NCBI GenBank assembly: GCA_014376645.1
Contig: JACMRD010000129.1
Location: 1 to 55,440 of the forward strand
Length of the DNA stretch: 55,440 bases
DNA from: Herminiimonas sp.
GTDB lineage: Bacteria > Pseudomonadota > Gammaproteobacteria > Burkholderiales > Burkholderiaceae_D
Reading direction: 5' to 3'
The notes beneath the pieces were generated by a model. It was given only the letters and a program-made list of their open reading frames with translations, did not search any database and was not told the DNA's origin. Positions 28,507 through 38,193 of this stretch are shown piece by piece (position 1 is the stretch's first letter; every line of letters begins with the position of its first letter). A program made the translations under genes and the position numbers.

Positions 28507-30858
28507 TCAGAACAGTTCGTTCTTGACTTCGTCCTTCGTCTTTTCTTCCTCCGTCGGCACGCGCTCACCCACGCCCAGGCTGCGCACGCCGACTGTCGGC
28601 GGATTCTCGGCATAGTAATAATCGCCACCGACCTGGATCATGCCGTCCGGCACGGCGCGCTCGACCATCGGCACATCCTTCAGTACCTTCTGCATGTAGC
28701 CCATCCAGATCGGCAGGGCCAGGCCGCCGCCGGTCTCGCGGTTACCCAGATTCTTCGGCTGGTCGTAACCGATCCAGGCAATCCCGACCAGGTTCGGTTG
28801 GTAACCGGCGAACCAGGCATCGAGCGAATCGTTGGTGGTGCCGGTCTTGCCGGCCAGATCAGTCCGCTTCAGCGCCATCGCCTTGGCCGCCGTGCCATAT
28901 CGCACGACATCTTTCAGCATGCTGTCGATCATGAAGGCATTGCGTTCGTCGATGACGCGGTTCGCCGCCACGCCTGCCCTGTCCGGCTTGACCTGTGAAA
29001 GAACGCGGCCGTCGGCATCGATGATCTTGGCGATCAGGTACGGGTTGACCTTGTAGCCGCCATTGGCGAAGACTGAGTAGGCGCCGGCCATCTGCAAGGG
29101 CGTCACGGCGCCGGCGCCCAGGGCCAACGTCAGGTAGGCGGGATTACGTTCGGCATCGAAGCCGAAGCGCGTGGTGTATTCCTGGCCATATTTCGCGCCA
29201 ATCTTTTGCAGGATGCGGATCGATATCATGTTCTTCGATTTGGTCAGGCCCTTGCGCATCGTCATCGGACCGTCGTACTTGTTCTCGTAGTTCTTCGGCT
29301 CCCACGCCTGTCCACCGGTCTGGCCCGCGTCGAAACTGATCGGTGCGTCGTTGATGATGGTCGATGGCGACAAGCCTTTTTCCAGCGACGCCGAATAGAT
29401 GAACGGCTTAAAGGATGACCCCGGCTGGCGCCAGGCCTGCGTCACGTGATTGAATTTGTTCAGGTTGTAGTCAAAGCCGCCGATCAGTGCGCGGATCGCG
29501 CCATCCTCGGTGCTGGCGGCAACGAATGCCGACTGCACCTCCGGAATCTGCGTGATGCTCCAGATCCGGCCTTCCTGGATCACCCGGATGATGGCGCCAC
29601 GCTTGACGCGTTTCGTCGGCGGCGCCTTGTCGCTCAGAAGGTTGGCGGCGAAGGTCAGGCCGGGTCCGGTGATCGTGATCTCCTCGCCGGAGGACAGGAT
29701 CGCGCGGACGCTCCTGGGTGACGCATCGACCACGACTGCCGCGACGATGTCGTCGCTGTCAGCGTGGTCTGCGAGTTCGACTTCGATCGCATCGTCCGCT
29801 TCGTCCTTGGCCTTCGGAATATCCATGTAGGCTTCAGGACCGCGATAGCCGTGGCGTTTCTCGTAGTCCATCACGCCGCGACGCAACGCCAGGTAAGCTG
29901 CATCTTGATCGGGTTTGGTGATGGTCGTGAAGACGCTCAGGCCGCGTGTATAGGTCTCTTCCTTGAATTGCTCGTAGACCAGTTGTCTTGCCATCTCAGC
30001 CACATATTCGGCATGCACGCCGAACTCGCTGCTGTCGGTCTTGACCTTGAGCTCTTCTTTCTGGGCTTCGGCAAACTGGGGGTCCGAGATATAACGCAAC
30101 TGGTGCATGCGCTGAAGGATGTACTGCTGGCGCGCTTTCGCCCGCTTCGGATTGACCACCGGGTTATAGGCAGAGGGCGCTTTGGGCAAGCCAGCCAGCA
30201 TCGCCGCCTCGGCGATCGTCACGTCGCGCAGGTTCTTGCCGAAATAAATCTGTGCCGCCGAAGAAAAGCCGTACGCACGCTGACCCAGATAGATCTGGTT
30301 CATGTAGACCTCGAGAATCTGGTCCTTGCTCAGGTTCTGCTCGATCTTCCACGCCAGCAAGACTTCATAAATTTTCCGCTTGAGAGTCTGCTCGCTCGAC
30401 AGGAAAAAGTTCCGGGCGACCTGTTGCGTGATGGTCGAGGCACCCTGTTTGGCGCCACCGCCGATCAGATTGTGGGTCGCAGCGCGAATGATCCCGAGGT
30501 AATCGACACCGCCATGGTCGTAGAAGCGGTCATCCTCGATGGCCAGCACGGCCTTTTTCATGATCTCGGGAATTTCCTTGATTCGCACCAGGTTCCGGCG
30601 CTCTTCCCCGAATTCCCCGATCAAAACGTTATCTGCGGAAAAGACCCGAAGCGGAATCTTCGGGCGGTAATCGGTCAGGGAGTCCAGCGCCGGCAGGTTC
30701 GGATAGGCCATTGCCAGCATGAAGGCGAGTACGAGCGCACACACCGCGGCCAGTCCTGCGATCACGCCAAGAAAACCAAGACCGAGACGGGCCGCCTTGC
30801 TGACGTGGCGCGGGGCGGGCGCGGAAGGGGAATCGCCAGGCGAGTTTTTGGTGGCCAT
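28507..30858 (-). CDS. mrcA: Penicillin-binding protein 1A, bifunctional peptidoglycan synthase
   Basis: PBP1A polymerises and cross-links peptidoglycan. A cytoplasmic tail and one membrane segment (residues about 25-50) are followed by the glycosyltransferase domain with the catalytic EDDRFYDHGGVD, and a transpeptidase domain with SSFK (active Ser, in QPGSSFKPFIYS), SKN and KTGTT. An OB-like insert lies between the two. The ATG at 30856-30858 (MATKNSPGD) gives 783 residues. The frame is open upstream but without a fitting start. It is divergent from pilM, a classic arrangement. Confidence 0.96.
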   Translation of the reverse strand: MATKNSPGDSPSAPAPRHVSKAARLGLGFLGVIAGLAAVCALVLAFMLAMAYPNLPALDSLTDYRPKIPLRVFSADNVLIGEFGEERRNLVRIKEIPEIMKKAVLAIEDDRFYDHGGVDYLGIIRAATHNLIGGGAKQGASTITQQVARNFFLSSEQTLKRKIYEVLLAWKIEQNLSKDQILEVYMNQIYLGQRAYGFSSAAQIYFGKNLRDVTIAEAAMLAGLPKAPSAYNPVVNPKRAKARQQYILQRMHQLRYISDPQFAEAQKEELKVKTDSSEFGVHAEYVAEMARQLVYEQFKEETYTRGLSVFTTITKPDQDAAYLALRRGVMDYEKRHGYRGPEAYMDIPKAKDEADDAIEVELADHADSDDIVAAVVVDASPRSVRAILSSGEEITITGPGLTFAANLLSDKAPPTKRVKRGAIIRVIQEGRIWSITQIPEVQSAFVAASTEDGAIRALIGGFDYNLNKFNHVTQAWRQPGSSFKPFIYSASLEKGLSPSTIINDAPISFDAGQTGGQAWEPKNYENKYDGPMTMRKGLTKSKNMISIRILQKIGAKYGQEYTTRFGFDAERNPAYLTLALGAGAVTPLQMAGAYSVFANGGYKVNPYLIAKIIDADGRVLSQVKPDRAGVAANRVIDERNAFMIDSMLKDVVRYGTAAKAMALKRTDLAGKTGTTNDSLDAWFAGYQPNLVGIAWIGYDQPKNLGNRETGGGLALPIWMGYMQKVLKDVPMVERAVPDGMIQVGGDYYYAENPPTVGVRSLGVGERVPTEEEKTKDEVKNELF

Positions 30859-31182
30859 GCAGAGGAGAGAAGGTAGGTGGAATGCGACTGCATTATAACG
30901 GCATGCACTGTTGAGTTGGGATACGCGGGAGGCACGGAAAATAAGTGCCTCAAAGTAACAACTAGCGTTGGGTTTTGGCAACGCAATTGAAACTTGCCGC
31001 CTGAAAATTCATTTACACTTTGAGAACGCGGTGGCAACGATTTAAAGTGATCATTGATAAAGTTTCGCTAAATATAAGTTTTTAAACAAGAATTTCAAAA
31101 TTCAATTGTTAATTGTATTACTTTGACCGCCCCGGCTGTAGTGGGTTCACAGACGGCATTTTGTTTTCGGGGAGAATCGCCC
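30859..31182. promoter_or_regulatory. Divergent control region between mrcA and pilM
   Basis: This 324-base gap has no recognisable gene. TATAAT on the minus strand (30892-30897 on the plus strand) may be the mrcA -10 box, without a good -35. The part nearest pilM (about 31030-31125) is clearly AT-rich compared with its surroundings and should contain the pilus operon promoter, but no well-spaced pair could be fixed. Confidence 0.45.
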
Positions 31183-32265
31183 TTGGCTCTAGACCTCAGA
31201 TCTTTACTTGGCAGGAAAAATTCGGCACTCGTCGGATTGGATATCAGCACGTCCGGCGTAAAGCTTGTCGAGCTGTCGGAGGTCGGGAAAAACGAATTGC
31301 GTCTGGAATGCTTCGCGTCGGAACCCCTGCCACGCGGTGCCGTGGTCGATGGCAATATCGAAAATATCGAGCAGGTGTCCGATGCCGTGCGGCGCGTCTG
31401 GAAAAAGAGCGGAACTCGCGTCAAGCAGGTTGCCTTGGGCATGCCTCCCGCCTCCGTGATCACCAAAAAAATCATCTTGCCGGCCGGCTTGAACGAAGAG
31501 CAACTCGAGTTGCAGGTCGAGACCGAAGCCAGCCAGTACATTCCTTTTGCCCTCGACGAAGTGAGCCTGGATTTCGACGTGATCGGCCCGGTTGCCAATT
31601 CGGTGGACGACGTGGAGGTGATGCTGGCCGCTACCCGTAAGGAAAAGGTCGAGGATCGGGTTGCCGTGACCGAGGCTGCAGGTCTCACGCCGACCGTCAT
31701 GGACATCGAATCCTACGCGGCGCGTGCTGCCGTCGATCGTATCACTGCCCAATTGCCGAACGGCGGAGCCGGGCAGATCGTGGCACTGTTCCAGATCGGG
31801 GCGCAGGTGACACACGTCTCGATGCTGCTCGACGGTCAGCCTATCTACGAGCGCGAGCAGCCATTCGGCGGCCATCAATTGACGCAGGACATCGTGCGCG
31901 CCTATGGCCTGTCTTACGAAGAGGCCGAAGCCAAAAAGAAAGCAGACGACCTGCCAGAAGGCTATGCTTCTGAAATCCTCGAGCCTTTTCTGGAAAATGC
32001 GGCCCTGGAGGTCACCCGTGCGATCCAGTTCTTTTTCACCTCGACGCCATTTACGCGCATCGACCAGTTATTTCTCGCCGGTGGATGCGCCGTAATTCCT
32101 GGCCTGGTTGATCTGGTCGCAACCCGGACCAAGATTTCTACCTCCGTCATCACCCCGTTCAAGGGCATGCAGATGGCATCCGGTGTCCGGGAAAAGCAAT
32201 TGCGGCTGGAGGCGCCGGCCTACCTGGTTGCATGCGGGCTGGCGATGCGGAGGTTTAACCGATGA
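31183..32265 (+). CDS. pilM: Type IV pilus assembly protein PilM
   Basis: PilM is an actin-like cytoplasmic ATPase-fold protein that links the PilB/PilT motors to the PilN-PilO inner membrane complex. The PilM signature (ALVGLDISTSGVKLVELSE) and the late LFLAGGCAVIPGLVDLVATR motif are present. I choose TTG at 31183 (MALDLRSLLG) because GGGGAGA lies 6 bases upstream and the 360-residue length fits the family. An open frame from 31123 would add an unlikely 20 residues. The stop overlaps pilN (ATGA). Confidence 0.93.
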   Translation: MALDLRSLLGRKNSALVGLDISTSGVKLVELSEVGKNELRLECFASEPLPRGAVVDGNIENIEQVSDAVRRVWKKSGTRVKQVALGMPPASVITKKIILPAGLNEEQLELQVETEASQYIPFALDEVSLDFDVIGPVANSVDDVEVMLAATRKEKVEDRVAVTEAAGLTPTVMDIESYAARAAVDRITAQLPNGGAGQIVALFQIGAQVTHVSMLLDGQPIYEREQPFGGHQLTQDIVRAYGLSYEEAEAKKKADDLPEGYASEILEPFLENAALEVTRAIQFFFTSTPFTRIDQLFLAGGCAVIPGLVDLVATRTKISTSVITPFKGMQMASGVREKQLRLEAPAYLVACGLAMRRFNR

Positions 32266-32900
32266 TCAGAATCAATCTGCTTCCCCATCGGGAAGAAAAA
32301 CGCAAGCAGCGCCGTCAGGCGTTCTTCGCCATGCTAGCGTTGTCGGCGCTGTTGGCCGGAATCATTGTCATGCTGGTCGGCGGTTTCGTTGCCAACAGCA
32401 TTTTCAATCAAAATGCCCGCAACACGATTATCAAGAATGCTAATGCGAAGCTCGATGAAGAAATCAAGGAAATCGCCTCGCTCAAGCAGGAGATCGACGC
32501 CCTGAAAGCCCGTCAGCAAGCAGTCGAAGACTTGCAGAGCGATCGGAATCAGCCGGTCCATCTGCTCGATGAACTGGTTAAGCAGGTTCCAGAGGGAATC
32601 TACCTGCGCTCCTTCAAACAGGAAGCCCAGCGCGTCGTGCTCAACGGCTATGCACAGTCGAATGAACGGGTGTCTGAGCTGCTGCGTAACTTGAGCAATA
32701 ATTCGCTCTGGCTGGAACGTCCCGACCTCATCGAAATCCGCTCGACCGGAATCGGTACCGGCAAGGATGCAAAAAAAGTCTTCGATTTCACGATCAATGT
32801 CGGCATCAAGCGCGAGAGCGCCAAGGATACCCCTGCGGTTGTGCCCGGCGCCATCAAGCCGGCGGCCGCTGTTGCTGCCACCGCTCCCGCCAAGCCTTGA
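32262..32900 (+). CDS. pilN: Type IV pilus assembly protein PilN
   Basis: PilN is an inner membrane protein of the pilus alignment complex; its short cytoplasmic start (MIRINLLPHREEKRKQRRQ) binds PilM. One membrane segment (residues about 22-45) is followed by a coiled coil and a periplasmic ferredoxin-like domain. Length is 212 residues, with an Ala/Pro-rich end. The start overlaps pilM by 4 bases. pilO begins 15 bases after the stop. Confidence 0.94.
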   Translation: MIRINLLPHREEKRKQRRQAFFAMLALSALLAGIIVMLVGGFVANSIFNQNARNTIIKNANAKLDEEIKEIASLKQEIDALKARQQAVEDLQSDRNQPVHLLDELVKQVPEGIYLRSFKQEAQRVVLNGYAQSNERVSELLRNLSNNSLWLERPDLIEIRSTGIGTGKDAKKVFDFTINVGIKRESAKDTPAVVPGAIKPAAAVAATAPAKP

Positions 32901-32915
32901 TATGAAGGATGCACC

Positions 32916-33575
32916 ATGGCAGATCTGAAAAATATCGGCGCTTCCGTCAGTGCGCAGTTCCAGGGGCTCAGTGGACGCCATCCCGGACAATGGCCGCTCA
33001 TCCCCCGCATGTTGTGCGGCGTGGGCGTTCTCGCCGTGGTCATCGGCATCGGCTGGTTCGCCTACATCGATGGCCAGATCGACGAGCTCGCCCGCGGTGA
33101 AGCGGAAGAGCTCAAGCTCAAGGAAGATTACAAATCAAAGATCCAGCAAGCGATCAACCTGGAAGGATTGCGTAAGCAGAAAGCGCAGGTCGGCGAATAT
33201 GTGGCGACGCTCGAGAAGCAATTGCCGAGCAAGGCAGAAATGGACGCCCTGTTGTCCGACATTAATCAGGCCGGATTGGGGCGGGGATTGCAGTTCGAAC
33301 TGTTCAAGCCAGGGCAGGTCGTGGCGAAAGATTATTATGCCGAACTGCCGATCGACATCAAGGTGTCGGGCAATTACCACGATGTTGGCGCCTTTTCGAG
33401 TGACATCGCCAACCTGCCGCGGATCGTTACGCTGAATAACATGAATCTGGTCGCGGGCAAGGATGGTGTATTGACGCTCGAAGCAGTGGCCAAGACCTTC
33501 CGCTACCTCGACGCCGAGGAAGTCGCTGCACAGCGCAAAGCTGCGGCTGAGAAGAAGAAAGGGGAAAAGAAATGA
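32916..33575 (+). CDS. pilO: Type IV pilus assembly protein PilO
   Basis: PilO pairs with PilN in the periplasm and contacts the lipoprotein PilP. It has one membrane segment (residues about 30-50), a coiled coil, and the conserved LPSKAEMDALLSDINQAGLG stretch. Length is 219 residues, with a Lys-rich end. The stop overlaps the pilP start (ATGA). Confidence 0.94.
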   Translation: MADLKNIGASVSAQFQGLSGRHPGQWPLIPRMLCGVGVLAVVIGIGWFAYIDGQIDELARGEAEELKLKEDYKSKIQQAINLEGLRKQKAQVGEYVATLEKQLPSKAEMDALLSDINQAGLGRGLQFELFKPGQVVAKDYYAELPIDIKVSGNYHDVGAFSSDIANLPRIVTLNNMNLVAGKDGVLTLEAVAKTFRYLDAEEVAAQRKAAAEKKKGEKK

Positions 33576-34111
33576 CCCGCCCCATGTTGTTCCGCCTCGT
33601 TTCACTAGCCGTCGCAGCGGTGCTGCTCAATGGCTGCAGCGACAGTGGAATCGAGCTCCAGCAATGGATGCAGGAGACCAAGCAGCAGACCAAGATCAAC
33701 ATCCCGAAGCTGTCGGAACCGAAAAAATTCATTCCCTTTCTGTATGACGCGAAACGCAGTGTCGATCCCTATAATCCGGCCAAGCTCGCCGTCGCCCTGG
33801 CCAGAGCCCAGAGCAACTCAAGCAGCCTGCTCAAGCCCGACATGGAACGCCGCCGCGAGCCACTGGAAAGCTTCCCGCTCGATACCTTGAAAATGGTCGG
33901 CACGCTGGAGAAGCCGGGATTGGTCTACGCTTTGTTGCAAGTGGATAAGAGTATTTTTCAGGCAAAAGTAGGCAACTACATCGGACAGAACTTCGGCATG
34001 GTCACGAAGGTGACGGATACCGGTGTGGAAGTGAAAGAGATCGTTCAAGATGCGTCCGGCGATTGGGTCGAACGCCAAGCCAAGTTAGAGTTGCAGGAGA
34101 GTAAAAAATGA
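33572..34111 (+). CDS. pilP: Type IV pilus lipoprotein PilP
   Basis: PilP is an inner membrane lipoprotein that links PilN/PilO to the secretin PilQ. The signal peptide ends in the lipobox LLNGC (Cys at about residue 22). The conserved YDAKRSVDPYNPAKL and the PLESFPLDTLKMVGTLEKPG core are seen. Length is 179 residues. The stop overlaps the pilQ start. Confidence 0.95.
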   Translation: MTRPMLFRLVSLAVAAVLLNGCSDSGIELQQWMQETKQQTKINIPKLSEPKKFIPFLYDAKRSVDPYNPAKLAVALARAQSNSSSLLKPDMERRREPLESFPLDTLKMVGTLEKPGLVYALLQVDKSIFQAKVGNYIGQNFGMVTKVTDTGVEVKEIVQDASGDWVERQAKLELQESKK

Positions 34112-36306
34112 TGTCGTCATACGCCAAGGACCTGATCCTGCAATTCGGCACCCGTGCAAGCATGCTGGCCCGGGGCTGTATCGTCGTCTGCTGTGCTGCT
34201 GTGAGTACTCTGGCGGCAGCAGAGGACAACGCCATCGAATCGATCAGCGCCAACCAGCAGGGCGCGAACATCATCGTTCGGGTCCAGCTGAAAAAGCCGG
34301 TTGATAAATCGCCGATCGGTTTCTCGATTACCAGTCCGGCCCGCATCGCGCTCGATTTTGCCGGCACCGCCAACGCCACCGGCAAGACCACCCAGGAAAT
34401 TGGTCTTGGCGATGTCCGCAATGTCAATGTCGTGCAGGCAGGCGAGCGTTCGCGCCTGGTCTTCAATCTGTCCCGTCCGCTCAATTACGCAACGACTGTC
34501 GAAGGCAACGCCGTCATCGTCACCATCGATGCCTCCGGCGGCGTCGCGACGGCAGTCAGCTCGATCGGCCTGCCGGTGCGGGCGCCTGCAGCGGCGGCCA
34601 CCCCGGCGCCGGGCGGCCGGCAAGCCTTGCGTGACATCGATTTCCGCCGCGGTACCGGCGGGGAAGGGCGCATCGTGGTTGACCTCCCGAGCAATCAGAT
34701 CGGTGTCGACGTGCGTCAGCAGGGGCAGACCGTGGTGGTCGATTTCATGAAGGCCAGTCTGCCGGAAATTCTGCGCCGTCGTCTCGACGTCACCGATTTC
34801 GGCACCCCCGTTTCCAGCGTAACGACCATGGCGCAAGGGGAGAACGTGCGCATGGTGATCGAACCCAAAGGCCTGTGGGAACACAGCGCCTACCAGAGCG
34901 ATACGCAATTGGTCATCGAAGTGCGCCCTCTGAAGGAAGAGCCGAACAAGCTGACTCAGGGAACGCAAGGCTACCGCGGTGAAAAGTTGTCCCTGAATTT
35001 CCAGAATGTCGAAGTGCGCGCCGTGCTGCAGGTGATCGCCGACTTTACCGGCCTTAACATCATCACCAGCGACACTGTCAACGGCAACCTGACCTTGCGC
35101 CTGAAAGATGTGCCATGGGATCAGGCGCTCGATATCGTGATGCAGGCCAAAGGGCTGGACATGCGCAAGAACGGCTCGGTGATCTGGATCGCGCCGAAGG
35201 ATGAATTACTGACCAAGGAAAAGCTCGAGCTCGAACAGCGGGCGCAGATTGCCGAACTCGAACCGCTGAAAACCGAGACCTACCAGCTCAATTACCAGAA
35301 AGCCGAAGCCTTCAAGCTGGTCTTCGGCCTCGACGGCGCGTCAGACAGCAAGAACCGGATCCTGTCGAAGCGCGGCAGTGCCGTTATCGACCCTCGCACC
35401 AACCAGCTCTTCGTCACCGACATCGCCTCCAAGATCGAAGACATCCGCAGGCTTGTGAAGAAGACGGACATCGCCTCGCGCCAGGTGCTCATCGAAGCCC
35501 GGATCGTCGAAGCCGATGACAAGTTCAGCCGCAACCTCGGCGCCAAACTCGGGTTCGCCGATCTGCGCACCTTGCGCGGCGGTGATGCGGGCTACCAGCT
35601 CAACGGCAACACGCGCGGCGCCCTGACCGGAACCTATCAAGGCCTCGGCGAGCAGACCGGCCAGGTAGGCCGGGTGACGCCGACCGGTACCGACCTGGGC
35701 GGTAACTCCCAGTTCGTGAACCTGCCGGCAGCCGGCATCAACGGTAGCAATCCGGCCAGCCTTGCGATCAGCCTCTTTTCGGCTGCGGCCAACCGGTTCC
35801 TGAACCTGGAGCTGTCGGCACTCGAGGCCGATGGCAAGGGCAAGATCATCTCCAGCCCGCGGGTCGTGACCGCCGACCAGTTGAAAGCCTTGATCGAGCA
35901 GGGTACGGAATTACCGTATCAGCAAGCGACCAGCAGCGGCGCCACCTCGGTGTCGTTTCGCAAGGCAAATCTGAAGCTGGAAGTGACGCCACAGATCACG
36001 CCGGACGGCAATATCGTTCTGGATGTGGATGTCAACAAGGACAGCGTCGGGGTCGAGACCCGTGCCGGCTTTGCGATCGACACGAAGCATGTGAAGACCC
36101 AGGTACTGGTTGAAAACGGCGGGACGGTCGTGTTGGGCGGTATCTTCCAGCAAACCGAACGGGATTCGGTCGCCAAGGTGCCGTTCTTGGGTGACATTCC
36201 GGTGCTGGGCAATGTGTTCAAGACTACTGCTCGCACCAATGACAAGACAGAATTGCTGATTTTCATTACACCGAAAATCGTCGCTGATCGGTTGACCGGC
36301 CGCTAG
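34108..36306 (+). CDS. pilQ: Type IV pilus secretin PilQ
   Basis: PilQ forms the outer membrane channel through which the pilus passes. A signal peptide (to about residue 35) is followed by two AMIN-type domains that bind peptidoglycan (about residues 40-155 and 170-275), an N0/N1 region (LSLNFQNVEVRAVLQVIADF), and the secretin domain ending in VVLGGIFQQTERDSVAKVPF and LLIFITPKIV. Length is 732 residues. Two ATG codons in tandem (34108, 34111) could both serve. The stop is TAG. It is the last gene of pilMNOPQ. Confidence 0.96.
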   Translation: MMSSYAKDLILQFGTRASMLARGCIVVCCAAVSTLAAAEDNAIESISANQQGANIIVRVQLKKPVDKSPIGFSITSPARIALDFAGTANATGKTTQEIGLGDVRNVNVVQAGERSRLVFNLSRPLNYATTVEGNAVIVTIDASGGVATAVSSIGLPVRAPAAAATPAPGGRQALRDIDFRRGTGGEGRIVVDLPSNQIGVDVRQQGQTVVVDFMKASLPEILRRRLDVTDFGTPVSSVTTMAQGENVRMVIEPKGLWEHSAYQSDTQLVIEVRPLKEEPNKLTQGTQGYRGEKLSLNFQNVEVRAVLQVIADFTGLNIITSDTVNGNLTLRLKDVPWDQALDIVMQAKGLDMRKNGSVIWIAPKDELLTKEKLELEQRAQIAELEPLKTETYQLNYQKAEAFKLVFGLDGASDSKNRILSKRGSAVIDPRTNQLFVTDIASKIEDIRRLVKKTDIASRQVLIEARIVEADDKFSRNLGAKLGFADLRTLRGGDAGYQLNGNTRGALTGTYQGLGEQTGQVGRVTPTGTDLGGNSQFVNLPAAGINGSNPASLAISLFSAAANRFLNLELSALEADGKGKIISSPRVVTADQLKALIEQGTELPYQQATSSGATSVSFRKANLKLEVTPQITPDGNIVLDVDVNKDSVGVETRAGFAIDTKHVKTQVLVENGGTVVLGGIFQQTERDSVAKVPFLGDIPVLGNVFKTTARTNDKTELLIFITPKIVADRLTGR

Positions 36307-36344
36307 GTTCAGCAAGTAAAAACAATATCAAAAAGGACCATTTT

Positions 36345-38183
36345 ATGAACGCTGGAATCTTAAAACTCATGGCCAGATGCGCTGGACAGTTTTTTTTGAG
36401 TGCTGCATTGGTAGTGTCTGTTTCCGCGTGCGGCGGCGGCGGCGGTTCCGCTGGTGGCTCGGGCGCAACCACCACGACAGGTACCGGCACAACTTCTGGG
36501 AATTCGGTTGTCGCTGGTGTGGTCAAACTCGTTCTGGTTGACGCTCAAGGTGCGCCATCGCGAGCATTGACCTTGGCAGGACCAATTACTGCACAGGCAA
36601 CTGTTGTCGATAGTAAGGGCGCGGCAGTTGCCAACACCATCGTTACATTTGCGACTGGGGGAACATTGTCGACCTTGTCGCCAGCGTCCGGTTCAGTACT
36701 CACCAATGCAGCCGGTGTGGCGTCCGTGAATCTGACACCGAAAGATTTGTTGACGGCACAAACACAAGCGGGAGCTGCCGATACAGTCACAGCAACCGCA
36801 ACCGTAGCAACGCAACCACTGAAAGCAACGGCCAATTATCAATTGGGCGTTACGTCTGTCAGTCTTAAATTGGCAGCGCCAAGCGCAGGAACTGTTAGTC
36901 TGAAATCGTATGGAACGACTTCAATCAAGGTTGACGTACTTGCGAATGGCGCGCCATACATTGCACAGCCGGTCACGGTTAATTTCTCTTCGAATTGTGC
37001 CGGCGCTGGTAAGGCAACGTTGCCTGCCAGTGCAACGACATTGAATGGGCAAGCGCAAGTGGTCTACGTTGATAAAGGTTGCAGCGGGACCGATGTCGTC
37101 ACCGTCTCTTTGACAGGTGCGCAGCCAATTACTGCTTCGTTGGTCGTCGCGCCCCCTGTCGCAGCGTCGATCGGGTTTGTTTCTGCGACACCGAGTGACA
37201 AAGCGATCGTTTTGCAAGGTTCGGGCGGCAATGGACGCGTTGAAACTGCCACCCTGACATTCAAGGCGCTCGATACTTCCGGCCAGCCGCTGGCAAATCA
37301 ATCGATCAACTTTACTGTCAATCCAGCGGGCGTCGTGAGCCTTCCGGCAACGACTGCCATTACAGGTGTCGATGGCACTGTGGTTGTAACGGTGAACTCT
37401 GGTACCGTCGCGTCGACATTCAGGGTGATTGCAACTTTTGCAGATCAGCCGTTGATTTCAACCATCTCCGATACCGTAACCGTTACGACAGGCCAGCCGA
37501 TTCAGGCAGCATTTTCGCTAAGCGTAGAGACATTCAACATCTCTGGGTGGGATCACGACAACGTGCAGACGAAGGTAAATATTCTCCTCGCTGATGCCAA
37601 TGGTAACCCTGTCGCCGACGGCACGCCCGTGGTGTTTTCAACCGATAGCGGCGCAATCGGAAGTTCGAGCATCGGTGGATGTGTTACGACGAATGGCGCT
37701 TGCTTCGTCGTCTATCGAAGCCAAAACCCACGCTACGGGCTCAATAATACGGCCGGAAAGGCGCCTGGCGTGGCGACTATCACGGTATCGACCACGTCTG
37801 CTCTCTATAAACTCGACGGCACCACGACCGTCATTCTGAGTATGGATCAGCCAGTGCCGCAGGCGCCGCAGGCCCTGGTCACTACGTCGTGCCAGCCATA
37901 TTCGCTTCAGATAACGCCCAAAGATGCGAACGGGAATCCACTTCCCGCAACGACCGCCATCACCGCCGCAAACGTCGTAGGTAAGACAACCATTGGTGAA
38001 ATCATTCCTTCTGCGGTGCCAATAACACGGGTGGCAATTCCGCATACCATCCCCGTCATCCCGCCGGGCACATGCAAAGAAGGTGGGGCGACCACGGTCA
38101 CCGATAGCTTCGATATTAAAATCGCGACACCGCTAGGCGTGCCTGTCCAGTACCATTACACCTTCACCTACCCTTCTCCATAA
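36345..38183 (+). CDS. Large Ig-like (bacterial Big-type) repeat lipoprotein
   Basis: A 612-residue exported protein. The signal peptide ends with a lipobox (VSVSAC, Cys29), then a Gly/Thr-rich linker (to about residue 58), then three to four repeats of about 100 residues with the look of bacterial Ig-like Big-1 domains: patterns such as [56 protein letters not shown] and [13 protein letters not shown]. Two or more cysteine pairs may form disulfides. Such proteins are usually surface adhesins or structural lipoproteins. It starts 38 bases after pilQ and ends 10 bases before aroK. It is not part of the usual pilMNOPQ-aroK order, and its codon use seems less GC-biased than its neighbours. Confidence 0.85.
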   Translation: MNAGILKLMARCAGQFFLSAALVVSVSACGGGGGSAGGSGATTTTGTGTTSGNSVVAGVVKLVLVDAQGAPSRALTLAGPITAQATVVDSKGAAVANTIVTFATGGTLSTLSPASGSVLTNAAGVASVNLTPKDLLTAQTQAGAADTVTATATVATQPLKATANYQLGVTSVSLKLAAPSAGTVSLKSYGTTSIKVDVLANGAPYIAQPVTVNFSSNCAGAGKATLPASATTLNGQAQVVYVDKGCSGTDVVTVSLTGAQPITASLVVAPPVAASIGFVSATPSDKAIVLQGSGGNGRVETATLTFKALDTSGQPLANQSINFTVNPAGVVSLPATTAITGVDGTVVVTVNSGTVASTFRVIATFADQPLISTISDTVTVTTGQPIQAAFSLSVETFNISGWDHDNVQTKVNILLADANGNPVADGTPVVFSTDSGAIGSSSIGGCVTTNGACFVVYRSQNPRYGLNNTAGKAPGVATITVSTTSALYKLDGTTTVILSMDQPVPQAPQALVTTSCQPYSLQITPKDANGNPLPATTAITAANVVGKTTIGEIIPSAVPITRVAIPHTIPVIPPGTCKEGGATTVTDSFDIKIATPLGVPVQYHYTFTYPSP

Positions 38184-38193
38184 CCTGAAAAAA

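Noticed and set aside
30859-31182. Sigma-54 promoter for the pilus operon
   Set aside because: No GG-N10-GC pair with the usual flanks was found in the gap.
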